A DNA stretch of 33,800 nucleotides, taken from assembly GCA_913061505.1 (NCBI GenBank), contig CAJXSO010000031.1, forward strand, positions 1-33,800, written 5' to 3'. This document shows positions 1-8,083 of the stretch, piece by piece. Below the pieces are notes generated by a model. That model made no database searches. It was not told the origin of the DNA and saw nothing but the letters and a program-made list of their open reading frames with translations. This DNA comes from an uncultured Lutimaribacter sp. Its GTDB lineage: Bacteria > Pseudomonadota > Alphaproteobacteria > Rhodobacterales > Rhodobacteraceae. The stretch's first letter is position 1, and each line of letters begins with the position of its first letter. Made by a program: the position numbers and the translations under genes.

Positions 1-2605
1 CGTTGCCGCTGCCACCAAAGATCTGGTCATCGCCCGCGTCGCCGCGCAGGTCGTCATTGCCATCATCGCCGTTGATATTGTCGTTGCCCAAGCCGCCTTC
101 GACAAAATCATCGCCAGTGCCAGCAGAGACGAAATCATCGCCAGCGCCGGCGCGGATGTCATCATTGCCGCCATTGCCGAAGATAACGTCGTTACCATCG
201 GTCACCAAATCGCCCTGCGCATCGGCATAGCCCACGGGCATAAATTCGCCCGTCTCGGCCCCATCGACCACGCCATCGGGATCACGCAGGATCGTTTCGA
301 TCCCTTCAAAGCTTAGCGTCGAGCCATCGCTGAACGTCACCGTGCCGCGGGTGGCATCGGGATCGTTCGGATCGGCCTCTTGGGTGATCGTAACCTGGCC
401 CGCGCCGCGCAGGTCCAGCACATCGTTATCAGCGGTGCCCTCGGCCCCACCAAAGATGCTATCGCCCGCCCCTTCGGCCGCGCTGGCAACGGTGATCGTA
501 TCATTGCCCGCGTCGCCTGCCAAAAAGTCGGCCCCGGCGCCACCAGAGATCAGGTCGTCGCCGTCTTCGCCAAGGATGTTGTCGTTGCCCGCCTCACCAT
601 TCAGCGTGTCATTATCTTCACGGCCGCGTATCGTGTCGTTTCCGTCGCCCCCAAAGACCAGATCATTGCCCGCGTTGGCGTAGATCAGATCGTCGCCCGC
701 GCCGCCGAAAATGGTGTCATCCCCAGCATTTGCCGCCAATGCCGCCGCAAGCCCGGCGTCCGAGGTTGCCAAGAGCTGCACATTGTCCAGGCCAACCCCG
801 ATGTTATCTTCGGCGCCAAGGCCCACGAATTGCAGCCGGTCGGTGCCATCGCCCGACCCTGCCACCAGATCCAAGCTGAAATTCTGGTAGCCAGCGCCGT
901 TGACCGGGTTGAACACGCCCTGCGACACGCCACCAAAAAACACCTCGACCGCGTTCGACGTAGGCCCAGTATCAACAAGGTTTGCGGAATCAGACAGATC
1001 GAATGACAGGCTATAGGTTTCGCCTGCCACCAGATTCTGCACATCTTGGAAAACGGTGATATTGCCGGGCGAGGCGCCCAGATCGAGTGCGAAATCACCT
1101 TCCGAGGCGGCATTCGGTGTTTCTGGGTTGAAATTGAAAATCTCGATCGCCTGGTTCGGCTCGACAGTCACCCAGCCCGGAACCGCCCCATCACCGGCAA
1201 ATCCGGTGGATGTTTGCCGCAGGCCATCGATATTTTCGAACGAGCCGTTGTAGATCAGGTTTGGCGGGGTTTCATACCCAAAGACGCGGGTATCGGCATC
1301 GCCATTATCGCCAAAGATCGTGTCATTGCCGGTGCCACCAACGATATTGTCGCCGCCAACACCACCAACCAACAGGTCATTGCCTGCGCCACCATCAAGA
1401 CCATCGTTTGACGTGGCCTGCAGTGCGGCATCAATGGCGGGGGCCGAAAACGGCTGCAGAATGATATTATCAAGGCCGACGCCGATATCATCCTCTGGGC
1501 CCAACCCGCGGAATTCAAGCCGGTCGCTGCCATCGCCCGAGCCGCCTACCAGATTTGCCGAAAACGTCTGCCATTGCGCCGTGTTGGCGGGGTTGAATAC
1601 GCCCACCGACTGGCCGCCAAAAAACACCTCGACTGCGTTCGAGCTGGCGCCCGTATCTGCCAGGCTGGGAGAATCGTATAGATCGAAATTCAGGCGATAG
1701 ATCTCGCCTGCCAGCAGGTTGGGAACATCCTGGAAAATGCCGATATTGCCGGGCGATTCCCCCATATCCAGCGCGTTGCTGCCATCGCTGGCCACGGTGC
1801 CGCCGTTATTCACCGCCTCGCTGTTGACGTTGTACACCTCCAGCACGTCGCTCGCGCTGATCGCGGTCCAACCCGGAATGCCCCCGGTGCCGGTAAAGCC
1901 AAAGGATTGCGCCGTCAGGCCGGTGGTATCCTCGAAAGATCCGTTGACGATCAGGTTGGGCAAGCCCTCGCCAACCCGCCCATCCGAGTTGTCACCAAAC
2001 AGCGTGTCGTTGCCATCTTCACCAGCAACAAAATCTTGGCCCGTGCCACCTTCGGCGCGATCGTCACCGGTCGAGGCAAATATCTGGTCGTTCCCACCAT
2101 TGCCAAAGATGATATCGTTATTGGCGGTCACAACATCGCCATCGGCATCGGTAAAGGTGCCCACTGCGATCGTGTCGCCGGAATTGGTGCCATCAACAAT
2201 ACCATCCGGCCCCAACGAGCCGGTGCCGCCAGTATTATAAAAGCCGTAGCTTACATCGATTTCGTTCAGGGATTCGTCGTTGCCACCGGCCGGAATCTGG
2301 TAAGTGGCGGTCTTACCATCTGCAAAGGCATCACTGTCGGAATTGATATCGCCACCGCGGTTATCGGGCGCCAGCGTCGCGTCGCCAATCGATGTGGGCA
2401 CCTTGATCGTGTAGAACCCGTCACCCAGGCCATCAAACGTATAGCGGCCGGTTGCATCGGTGGTTGTGGTGGCCACCACCTGCCCCTGCTGGTTCAACAG
2501 CTGGACCAAGACCCCCTGAATGCCGGTGTCAAACCCGCCAGAGCCATCACGCTCGGTAAAGTCACGGTTTTGGTCTAATGTAAGGCGCCCTGAAATGCTG
2601 GCCAT
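1..2605 (-). CDS. RTX-type calcium-binding secreted protein, 3' end outside window
   Basis: The minus-strand frame is open from ATG at 2605 to the window edge (868 codons, no stop). Residues about 1-125 resemble an SdrD B-like fold (GVLVQLLNQQGQVVATT, then DATGRYTFDGL). Then come glycine/aspartate-rich nonapeptides such as NGGNDQIF, GGTGQDF and GEDGNDTLFG that bind calcium in RTX proteins. Two similar modules of about 170 residues, each opening with NLI(V/Y)NGSFE and closing with IGVGLDN, lie near residues 215-385 and 447-613, with more RTX repeats after them. The modules look like jelly-roll or DUF642-like domains. There is no N-terminal signal peptide, as expected for a type I secretion substrate whose signal is at the missing C-terminus. 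A role as adhesin or surface-layer protein is inferred. An AGGGA ribosome site lies 9 bases before the ATG. The frame agrees at both ends, which argues against a frameshift. Confidence 0.85.
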   Translation of the reverse strand, partial: MASISGRLTLDQNRDFTERDGSGGFDTGIQGVLVQLLNQQGQVVATTTTDATGRYTFDGLGDGFYTIKVPTSIGDATLAPDNRGGDINSDSDAFADGKTATYQIPAGGNDESLNEIDVSYGFYNTGGTGSLGPDGIVDGTNSGDTIAVGTFTDADGDVVTANNDIIFGNGGNDQIFASTGDDRAEGGTGQDFVAGEDGNDTLFGDNSDGRVGEGLPNLIVNGSFEDTTGLTAQSFGFTGTGGIPGWTAISASDVLEVYNVNSEAVNNGGTVASDGSNALDMGESPGNIGIFQDVPNLLAGEIYRLNFDLYDSPSLADTGASSNAVEVFFGGQSVGVFNPANTAQWQTFSANLVGGSGDGSDRLEFRGLGPEDDIGVGLDNIILQPFSAPAIDAALQATSNDGLDGGAGNDLLVGGVGGDNIVGGTGNDTIFGDNGDADTRVFGYETPPNLIYNGSFENIDGLRQTSTGFAGDGAVPGWVTVEPNQAIEIFNFNPETPNAASEGDFALDLGASPGNITVFQDVQNLVAGETYSLSFDLSDSANLVDTGPTSNAVEVFFGGVSQGVFNPVNGAGYQNFSLDLVAGSGDGTDRLQFVGLGAEDNIGVGLDNVQLLATSDAGLAAALAANAGDDTIFGGAGDDLIYANAGNDLVFGGDGNDTIRGREDNDTLNGEAGNDNILGEDGDDLISGGAGADFLAGDAGNDTITVASAAEGAGDSIFGGAEGTADNDVLDLRGAGQVTITQEADPNDPDATRGTVTFSDGSTLSFEGIETILRDPDGVVDGAETGEFMPVGYADAQGDLVTDGNDVIFGNGGNDDIRAGAGDDFVSAGTGDDFVEGGLGNDNINGDDGNDDLRGDAGDDQIFGGSGN

Positions 2606-3468
2606 ATCTGTCTATCCCTTAAACAAGCCGCGCAGCGTGCTGGTTGATTGTGAACGCCCCGTGCACAGGCACAAAATCGCCTGCGGGCAACAGTGCCCCG
2701 CACGGAGCCTTGCGCTTGGCACATCGCGTAATCAACGGCGCGGTTCTGCCCGTTTTTATTAAATTTTGAGGGAAAACAGCGGCGGGCACACCCTGCGCCT
2801 GTGCAACGCCTGCAATCGCGGCGCTGGGCACAGATCTAGCAATCGGGCACACCCGTTCAACGCGTAAAAACGCCATAACTCATCCCCCAGTATCGGGCCG
2901 GTCAAGCTGGCAGCAAGGACCCGAAGCAGATTTACCTTGGGCAAAGCCCCAAAAGGCCTTTTACCCCACCTTTTGAAATGCCCTCAAACCACCTTTGTGT
3001 CTATACCAATCCAAAAGGATACTTTCCCGATCCCTAATTCTGGGCAGTTTTCAGCAGCGGCCTGGCGCCACATAAACCTGGGAAAATCATATTTACATAT
3101 TTATTTTCAGATACTTACATTGTTTCCCACAAAATTACGCCGCTTGCACAGTTTGCAATTTGGAAACGATTTTTCCCCCTTAGCGAAACCTGCGCCCAAG
3201 TGGCGCCATCGCGCCAGCGGCGGGTTGGCCACAAATTTTACCACCTTAGGTCACACTACCCGGCAAAATCGCCATAAGTGTTAACAAATGGCCCTAGTGC
3301 AGCTGCGAATCGCGCATTTCTGTCAGCGGGTTGTTCAGGGCTTGCCGCGGCCCCGGGCGTGATCTCGGGCTTCATCTTGCTCAAATACTCATAACCCACG
3401 CTGCGGGCGCCACCGCCCGTGCCCACAAAAGCAGGGGCAGACGCGGTATGGTATATTTTGCGGAAAAT
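2606..3468. other. long non-coding region upstream of the RTX gene
   Basis: I find no convincing gene in these 863 bases. Open frames here lack ribosome sites and resemble no family I know. The middle part (about 2990-3180) is clearly AT-richer than the rest of the window, with runs such as CATATTTACATATTTATTTTC. A perfect 12-base palindrome, AAAAGGCCTTTT, lies at 2951-2962. The region probably holds the RTX gene promoter, but I cannot place -35 and -10 boxes with confidence. A separately listed hairpin plus repeat motif lies at 3370-3419. Confidence 0.6.
3370..3419 (-). repeat. GC hairpin plus GAGTATTTG/CAAGATGAAG motif, probable dispersed Rhodobacterales repeat
   Basis: Read on the minus strand, a hairpin CGGGCG-GTGG-CGCCCG (3404-3419) is followed 13 bases later by GAGTATTTG, two bases and CAAGATGAAG (3370-3390). 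From memory, a GC-rich hairpin followed by nearly this motif recurs many times between genes in Rhodobacter and Roseobacter genomes. Only one copy is in this window, so its repeat nature cannot be shown from this sequence alone. Confidence 0.45.
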
Positions 3469-3554
3469 TGGTGCCCAAGGCGAGACTCGAACTCGCACGG
3501 TATTGCTACCGGCGGATTTTGAATCCGCTGCGTCTACCATTCCGCCACTTGGGC
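3469..3554 (-). tRNA. tRNA-Leu(CAA)
   Basis: Reverse-strand cloverleaf with acceptor GCCCAAG/CTTGGGC, discriminator A and an encoded CCA (3469-3471). The anticodon stem GCGGA/TCCGC encloses the loop TTCAAAA, giving anticodon CAA. The T-arm contains GAGTTCGAGTCTC. The long variable arm and the length of 86 bases including CCA fit a class II leucine tRNA. Confidence 0.95.
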
Positions 3555-3665
3555 ACTGCGCATTCTCTAGCGCCCCCTGTGGCCCGCGTCCAGATCAAAT
3601 CGCTTTGATCTTGCCCAATGCGCTCAGCAAGTTAAACAAGCATAGAAACAAAGGGGGCACCGACC

Positions 3666-4244
3666 ATGCTGCGCGCGCTTTACGACTGGACAATGGCCCA
3701 GGCCACCCATCCGCGTGCCCTATGGATCTTGGCCTTTGTGGCTTTTGTAGAATCATCTGTCTTTCCCATACCGCCAGATGTTTTGATGATTCCCATGATT
3801 TTGGCACGCCCCAAACAGGCTTGGCTGATCGCATTGGTGGCTTTGGTGGCCTCGGTTGCCGGGGGGATTTTGGGCTATGTGATCGGCGCTTTTGCCTTTG
3901 ATCAAATCGGTGCCCCTGTGCTTGCGGCGATGGGCAAAGGCGCTGCGATGGAGGCGTTTAACACCCGTTTCAACGATTTTGGCTTTTGGCCCGTTCTGAT
4001 CGCAGGCCTCACACCCTTTCCCTACAAAGTAATCACCATCATGTCGGGCTGGACAGGCCTGCCCTTGGGCACGTTCATTGTTACCTCGATCATCGCGCGC
4101 GGCGTGCGGTTTTTTCTGGTTGCCGCCCTTTTGTATAGGTTCGGAGCCCCTGTGCGCGATTTCATAGAAAAGCGCCTGGGCTTGGTTTTCATCGTCTTTG
4201 TGGTGCTACTCTTGGGCGGGTTTTACCTGGTAAAGGTGATATAA
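3666..4244 (+). CDS. YqaA-family (VTT/DedA-like) inner membrane protein
   Basis: This 192-residue hydrophobic protein has about five membrane segments. It carries the family hallmarks FVESSVFPIPPDV (residues about 27-39), with conserved Glu and Pro, and GLTPFPYKVITIMSG in the second half, which form the re-entrant hairpins of VTT-domain proteins. The family includes DedA and SNARE-like membrane proteins linked to lipid flipping and membrane-potential homeostasis. The exact substrate of the YqaA branch is not settled. AAAGGGGG lies just upstream of the ATG. The stop codon overlaps the dsbB start by one base (TAATG), so the two genes are almost certainly co-transcribed and perhaps translationally coupled. 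Confidence 0.85.
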   Translation: MLRALYDWTMAQATHPRALWILAFVAFVESSVFPIPPDVLMIPMILARPKQAWLIALVALVASVAGGILGYVIGAFAFDQIGAPVLAAMGKGAAMEAFNTRFNDFGFWPVLIAGLTPFPYKVITIMSGWTGLPLGTFIVTSIIARGVRFFLVAALLYRFGAPVRDFIEKRLGLVFIVFVVLLLGGFYLVKVI

Positions 4245-4729
4245 TGGGCACTTATCGCAATTGGATGCTGGCCGCTGGGGGTGGGTCTTTGGCGCTATTG
4301 GCGGGGGCGTTTTTCTTTCAGGCTTTGGGCTGGGCGCCCTGCCAGATGTGCCTGTGGCAGCGCTGGCCCCATGGCGCGGCCATTTTCATTGCTGCACTCT
4401 TGGTGGTGTCGCCCAGTGGTCTTTGGCCCGTTTTTGGGGCCCTTGGCGCGCTGGCTGCGGCCACAACCGCGGGCATCGGGGCCTATCACAGCGGGGTCGA
4501 GTTGAAATGGTGGCAAGGCCCCAGCAGCTGCACAGGCGCGGGCCTTGGCGATTTATCAGGCGCGGCCCTGTTGCCGGGCGCGGCGGCTGATGCGCCAGCG
4601 CTGGTCTTGTGCGACACGCTGACACCATTCTTTCTGGGCCTGACCATGGCCAATTGGAACATGGCCCTTTCCGCGGGCTTGGCACTGGTTTGGGCATGGG
4701 CCAGCCTGCAGGCCTGGCGCGGCGCGTAA
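4244..4729 (+). CDS. dsbB: disulfide bond formation protein B
   Basis: This 161-residue membrane protein with four predicted membrane segments should reoxidise DsbA and pass electrons to quinone. The CxxC pair is C33-Q-M-C36, right after the first membrane segment, as in the family. The second periplasmic loop supplies C96 (SSC) and C123 (VLCD), completing the four catalytic cysteines. The ATG overlaps the stop of the upstream yqaA-like gene. It converges with soxF, whose end is 28 bases away. Its place next to a locus rich in thiol chemistry (SoxV, SoxW, SoxS, SoxYZ) and c-type cytochromes is suggestive but does not prove a link. Confidence 0.85.
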   Translation: MGTYRNWMLAAGGGSLALLAGAFFFQALGWAPCQMCLWQRWPHGAAIFIAALLVVSPSGLWPVFGALGALAAATTAGIGAYHSGVELKWWQGPSSCTGAGLGDLSGAALLPGAAADAPALVLCDTLTPFFLGLTMANWNMALSAGLALVWAWASLQAWRGA

Positions 4730-4741
4730 AGACCGCGCCAC

Positions 4742-4757
4742 GCCTTTGTGCAAAGGC
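4742..4757. terminator. short hairpin between dsbB and soxF ends
   Basis: Inverted repeat GCCTTTG-TG-CAAAGGC directly abutting the soxF stop codon and 12 bases after the dsbB stop. It could serve both convergent genes. It has no T-run on either side, so termination strength is doubtful. Confidence 0.35.
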
Positions 4758-6026
4758 TTAGCCGAACATGTCGGCGGTGATGCCAGAATACCAGCCGATG
4801 CTTTCTTCGTATGTGCGCTTGCGCAGGTCTGCGCTTTCGCCCGTTTCGCTGATAAAGCCGCTGGTTTTTGCGATTTTCTCGTCGGTTGCCTCGTAGGCGG
4901 CCCCAACTTTGATACCGTCATCTGTGTCAATCAATGACCAGCAGGTATTCGAGAACTTGGCCGGGAACACCTTTGACCCGGTCAGCGCGCCACGCACCGC
5001 CATGGCGGCAACCTTGGCCTGGCTATTGGCCGAGAAGCCCGATTTCGGCATATCGCCCTGGTTGGTGGCATCGCCCAACACATGGATGTTTTCATCCACC
5101 CGGCTGGCCATGGTATGGCCGCTGACAGGGGCCCAATTGCCCTCGGTGATACCGGCCATTTCGCAAATGCGCCCAGCTTTTTGTGCCGGGATCACGTTGC
5201 ACACATCGACCTTTTCCACCGTGCCGTCGATCACCACTTCCATGGAATCGGGGCGCACCTCTACCTTGTCGCCACCAAAATCGGGGCCGACACGTTCGAT
5301 CATACCGGGGTAATGTTTGGCCCAACCTTCCTCGAACAATGCCTGTTTCGAGAATTTTGGCTTGGGATCCACCAGCAGGATTTTTGCCGTCGGGTTGATC
5401 TGCTTTAACAGATGCCCAACCATGCTGATACGCTCGTAGGGCCCCGGGGGGCAGCGATAGGGGTTGGGCGGGGCCACCATGGCAAAACGCCCACCCTGCG
5501 GCATCGCCTCGATCTGGGCTTTCAGCAGCTCGGTCTGGCTGCCCGCTTTATAGGCATGGGGCATCTTGTTATGCGCCGATGTATCCCAGCCGGGCACGGC
5601 GCCTTCGACGAAATCAATGCCGGGGCTCAGGATCAGCTTGTCATAGGCCAGCACGGCACCACCGGCCAGCGTGACGGTGCGCGCATCGCGGTCGACACCC
5701 ACAGCCCAATCATGCACCACGTTGATGCCATAATCAGCGGCCAGCGTGCCATAGCTATGCCCGATCGAGCTGATATCACGGAACCCGCCAATATAGAGGT
5801 TCGAGAAGAAGCAGGTGTAATAATGGCGGCTGGGTTCGACCAGCGTTACATCGATGGCCCCTTTGCTGTCTTTGGCCAGATAGCGCGCAGCCGTGGCCCC
5901 GCCTGCACCCCCGCCGATCACCACAACCTTGGGCTTGCCATGGCCTGCGGCCCACAGCGCGGGCGCCTGTAACGCCGCCAGGGCTGCAGCCCCCGTGCCA
6001 ATAAAGGCGCGTCTGTTTAATGTCAT
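4758..6026 (-). CDS. soxF: SoxF, flavoprotein subunit of sulfide dehydrogenase (flavocytochrome c)
   Basis: 422 residues with a twin-arginine-type leader (NRRAFIGTG) and a Rossmann motif VVVIGGGAGGATAA (about 35-48) for FAD. Three cysteines match flavocytochrome c sulfide dehydrogenase: C72 in YYTCFFSN (covalent flavin attachment, Cys42 in mature numbering) and C192 and C362 (the redox disulfide, Cys161 and Cys337). Known members oxidise sulfide and pass electrons to a partner cytochrome, here SoxE encoded 32 bases upstream. SoxF is not essential for thiosulfate oxidation in Paracoccus but is reported to help reactivate the Sox system. The ATG follows an AGGA ribosome site. It is the last gene of the leftward sox operon. 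No soxG or soxH follows; the next gene is a convergent dsbB. Confidence 0.93.
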   Translation of the reverse strand: MTLNRRAFIGTGAAALAALQAPALWAAGHGKPKVVVIGGGAGGATAARYLAKDSKGAIDVTLVEPSRHYYTCFFSNLYIGGFRDISSIGHSYGTLAADYGINVVHDWAVGVDRDARTVTLAGGAVLAYDKLILSPGIDFVEGAVPGWDTSAHNKMPHAYKAGSQTELLKAQIEAMPQGGRFAMVAPPNPYRCPPGPYERISMVGHLLKQINPTAKILLVDPKPKFSKQALFEEGWAKHYPGMIERVGPDFGGDKVEVRPDSMEVVIDGTVEKVDVCNVIPAQKAGRICEMAGITEGNWAPVSGHTMASRVDENIHVLGDATNQGDMPKSGFSANSQAKVAAMAVRGALTGSKVFPAKFSNTCWSLIDTDDGIKVGAAYEATDEKIAKTSGFISETGESADLRKRTYEESIGWYSGITADMFG

Positions 6027-6058
6027 TCTTAGTCCTCCCTTTTATGGGCAGGGCGCGT

Positions 6059-6781
6059 TTAGAGCCCTGCAAAATATGCAGCCAAAGCTGCAATCTCTTC
6101 ATCGGTCAAACGACCGGCATAGTTTTGCATCACAGGATTGGGGCGCAGCTGTTGTTTATAGGCATGCATCGCCAATACGAAATCTTCGGTGGGCCAGCCC
6201 GTGATCGATGGGATCCCCTGATCAGAGCCATCCGAACGGTGGCAGGTTTGGCATTCGCTGGCCAAATATTCACCATATTCAGGATCGCCTACAATTGCCA
6301 AGATCTCGGGCGGCAGGGTTATTTCATGGGGCAGCGCGGTGGGCTGCGCCTCGGGGATATTGGCGGGGTTGTCTGAGAATTGGCGCATATAGGCCAAAAC
6401 ATTGGCCCGATCTTCGGCATCTTTCAGGCCCCGAAAATTCATCCGCGTGCCAGACACCAGCGATTTCGGGTTTTCCAGATAGGCCGACAGGGTATCCAAC
6501 GACCAGATCAACCCATCTTCCCCCGCCCGCAAAAGCCCCGGGGAATAGCGGGTATAGCCCTGGGCCGTGCCGGCCTTGCGGCCAAAAATGCCATTTAAAT
6601 GTGGGCCCACGCGATGCTCGGCCCCCTGCCCCAGCTGGTGGCAGCTGGCGCATTTGCGAAACAGTTTTTCGCCCTGCGCAGCATCGCCGATATCTTCGGC
6701 CCAGGCTGCAGTGGCCAGCACAGCTGCCGCAACAAGCGGGGCCAGCACCCCACGGACTGTGGAAGTGAGGGTGATTTTCAT
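6059..6781 (-). CDS. soxE: SoxE, diheme c-type cytochrome partner of SoxF
   Basis: 240 residues with a Sec signal peptide (about 1-28, ending WAE). There are two haem sites: C44-A-S-C47-H48 and C177-Q-T-C180-H181. The first domain is cytochrome c2-like, with a methionine ligand in GTRMNF (M114). The second resembles the small cytochromes of flavocytochrome c. The domain order agrees with SoxE/FccA-like diheme subunits that take electrons from the SoxF flavin in the periplasm. It is followed closely by soxF. Unusually, a strong terminator hairpin sits in its leader, only 26 bases before the ATG (see 6807-6830), so its expression may be attenuated relative to soxABCD. Confidence 0.9.
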   Translation of the reverse strand: MKITLTSTVRGVLAPLVAAAVLATAAWAEDIGDAAQGEKLFRKCASCHQLGQGAEHRVGPHLNGIFGRKAGTAQGYTRYSPGLLRAGEDGLIWSLDTLSAYLENPKSLVSGTRMNFRGLKDAEDRANVLAYMRQFSDNPANIPEAQPTALPHEITLPPEILAIVGDPEYGEYLASECQTCHRSDGSDQGIPSITGWPTEDFVLAMHAYKQQLRPNPVMQNYAGRLTDEEIAALAAYFAGL

Positions 6782-6806
6782 GATGATGTCCTGTTCGTAA
6801 ATGCAA

Positions 6807-6830
6807 AAAACCCAACAAAAGTTGGGTTTT
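6807..6830. terminator. bidirectional terminator hairpin in soxE leader
   Basis: AAAACCCAAC, loop AAAA, then GTTGGGTTTT: a perfect 10-base stem flanked by A and T runs on the two strands. It could therefore stop transcription in either direction. For the leftward operon it lies after soxD and immediately before soxE. Confidence 0.75.
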
Positions 6831-6988
6831 GCAGGCCAAATCTGGCAAGATTAACAGCAATGGCGCGCCCTGTTTCGCCCGGCAAAACAAAAGCGGTGGA
6901 ACCCGGCCCAGCAGGGCCAGGGGGGGCGAAATTGCAAAACTTGGCTGGTGCTAGCACGAATCCCTCCCTGAACACGCGCCATCTGTGC

Positions 6989-7012
6989 GGCAGGGCCAAA
7001 ACTGGCCCTGCC
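6989..7012 (-). terminator. GC-rich hairpin after soxD
   Basis: Inverted repeat GGCAGGGCC and GGCCCTGCC with a six-base loop, starting 15 bases past the soxD stop. It lacks a T-run, so it is more likely a 3' stabiliser or pause site than a terminator. Together with 6807-6830 it marks a break between soxD and soxE. The 140 bases between the two hairpins show nothing else I can name. Confidence 0.5.
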
Positions 7013-7027
7013 AAAGTTTAGCAAAAT

Positions 7028-8083
7028 TTACTGGAACGTCTTCAAATATTCGATGACGGCCTTGATATCGTCGTCCTTTTTCAGCCCCGCGAAAGACATC
7101 TTTGTGCCTTTCATGAAATCGCGCGGCTTGGTCAGGAAGGCGGTTAGGCTGGCCTCGTCCCAAACACCACCAGCCTCGGCCATTTCCTGCAGCGGCTTGG
7201 AGTATTTGAAATCTTCGACATGGCCAAATTTGGCGCCAACAACACCGTTCAACACTGGGCCGGTTTTGTTTTTGGCATCATCACCCACTTGGTGGCAGGC
7301 TTTGCATTTCTTGAAAACCTTTTCGCCATCTTCGGCCAAGGCCATATCAATGGCCGGGGCTGCGGGTGCGGCAGGTTCGGCGGCAGGCGCAGGTTCGGCT
7401 GCGGCCACCTGCACTGTTTCAGCCTCTGCTGCGGCTTCATTGGTGCCCTCTTCCTCGGGGGTCACATCCAGAACCGTGGCACGCATGGTGATTTCCACGC
7501 TGTCCTTGCAATTGCTCATGCAAGGTTCGGGGTTCCAGAAATGCTTTTCCGCGGTCTCACGGTCGTCGATGATAAACCCGTTCGCATTGGGCATTTCAAC
7601 ATCGAGGAAGTTTTCGTTCGACAAAACGAAATCATCATCAACCAGATCGTTGGAATACAGAATATAGGCCACGATGGCATAGGTATCATCCACCGACATG
7701 GTTTGCGCATTGCCAAACGGCATCGAGCGGTGCACGTAATCCCACGCTGTAGACAGGTAGGGCCAATAGCTGCCAACGGTTTTCAGCGGATCTTCATGAT
7801 CGAGCGTATCCATGCCGCCGGCCAGCTTTGGCCAGTTGTCCACACCTTCGGCAAAATCGCCGTGGCATACGGCGCAATGTTCGGCAAATACCTCTTCGCC
7901 CGTCATCACATCGCCCGAGCCAGCAGGCAGGCCATCGCCATTGGGCGAAACATCCAGGTTCCACGCCGCAATTTCTTCGGGCAAGGCAGGCCGGCCAAGG
8001 CCCATTTTATCGGCAAAAGCCGGGGCCGCAGCCACCAGCGTGGCCATGGCTGTGCTTAGGGCCAGATTACGATACTTCGACAT
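7028..8083 (-). CDS. soxD: SoxD, diheme cytochrome subunit of sulfane dehydrogenase SoxCD
   Basis: 351 residues from the ATG at 8083, chosen because GGGGAGG lies 7 bases upstream. A start 27 bases earlier would place the site inside the gene. Signal peptide about residues 1-24 (ending AFAD). The haem sites are C70-A-V-C73-H74 and C260-K-A-C263-H264. Between them lies a low-complexity Ala/Pro/Glu linker (about residues 205-248). SoxD takes electrons from SoxC during the six-electron oxidation of the SoxY-bound sulfane sulfur and passes them to small cytochromes. The C-terminal domain ends with GTKMSFAGL, typical of c2-type folds with a Met ligand. The start overlaps the soxC end by 17 bases, so coupled translation is likely. 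Confidence 0.93.
   Translation of the reverse strand: MSKYRNLALSTAMATLVAAAPAFADKMGLGRPALPEEIAAWNLDVSPNGDGLPAGSGDVMTGEEVFAEHCAVCHGDFAEGVDNWPKLAGGMDTLDHEDPLKTVGSYWPYLSTAWDYVHRSMPFGNAQTMSVDDTYAIVAYILYSNDLVDDDFVLSNENFLDVEMPNANGFIIDDRETAEKHFWNPEPCMSNCKDSVEITMRATVLDVTPEEEGTNEAAAEAETVQVAAAEPAPAAEPAAPAAPAIDMALAEDGEKVFKKCKACHQVGDDAKNKTGPVLNGVVGAKFGHVEDFKYSKPLQEMAEAGGVWDEASLTAFLTKPRDFMKGTKMSFAGLKKDDDIKAVIEYLKTFQ

Noticed and set aside
2937-3284. 115-codon plus frame in the RTX upstream region
   Set aside because: No ribosome site or family resemblance; it crosses the AT-rich part and ends randomly.
3256-3540. 94-codon minus frame reading through tRNA-Leu(CAA)
   Set aside because: Its first residues (SKSAGSNTVRVRVSPWAP) are a translated tRNA. 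The rest covers the hairpin/repeat region.
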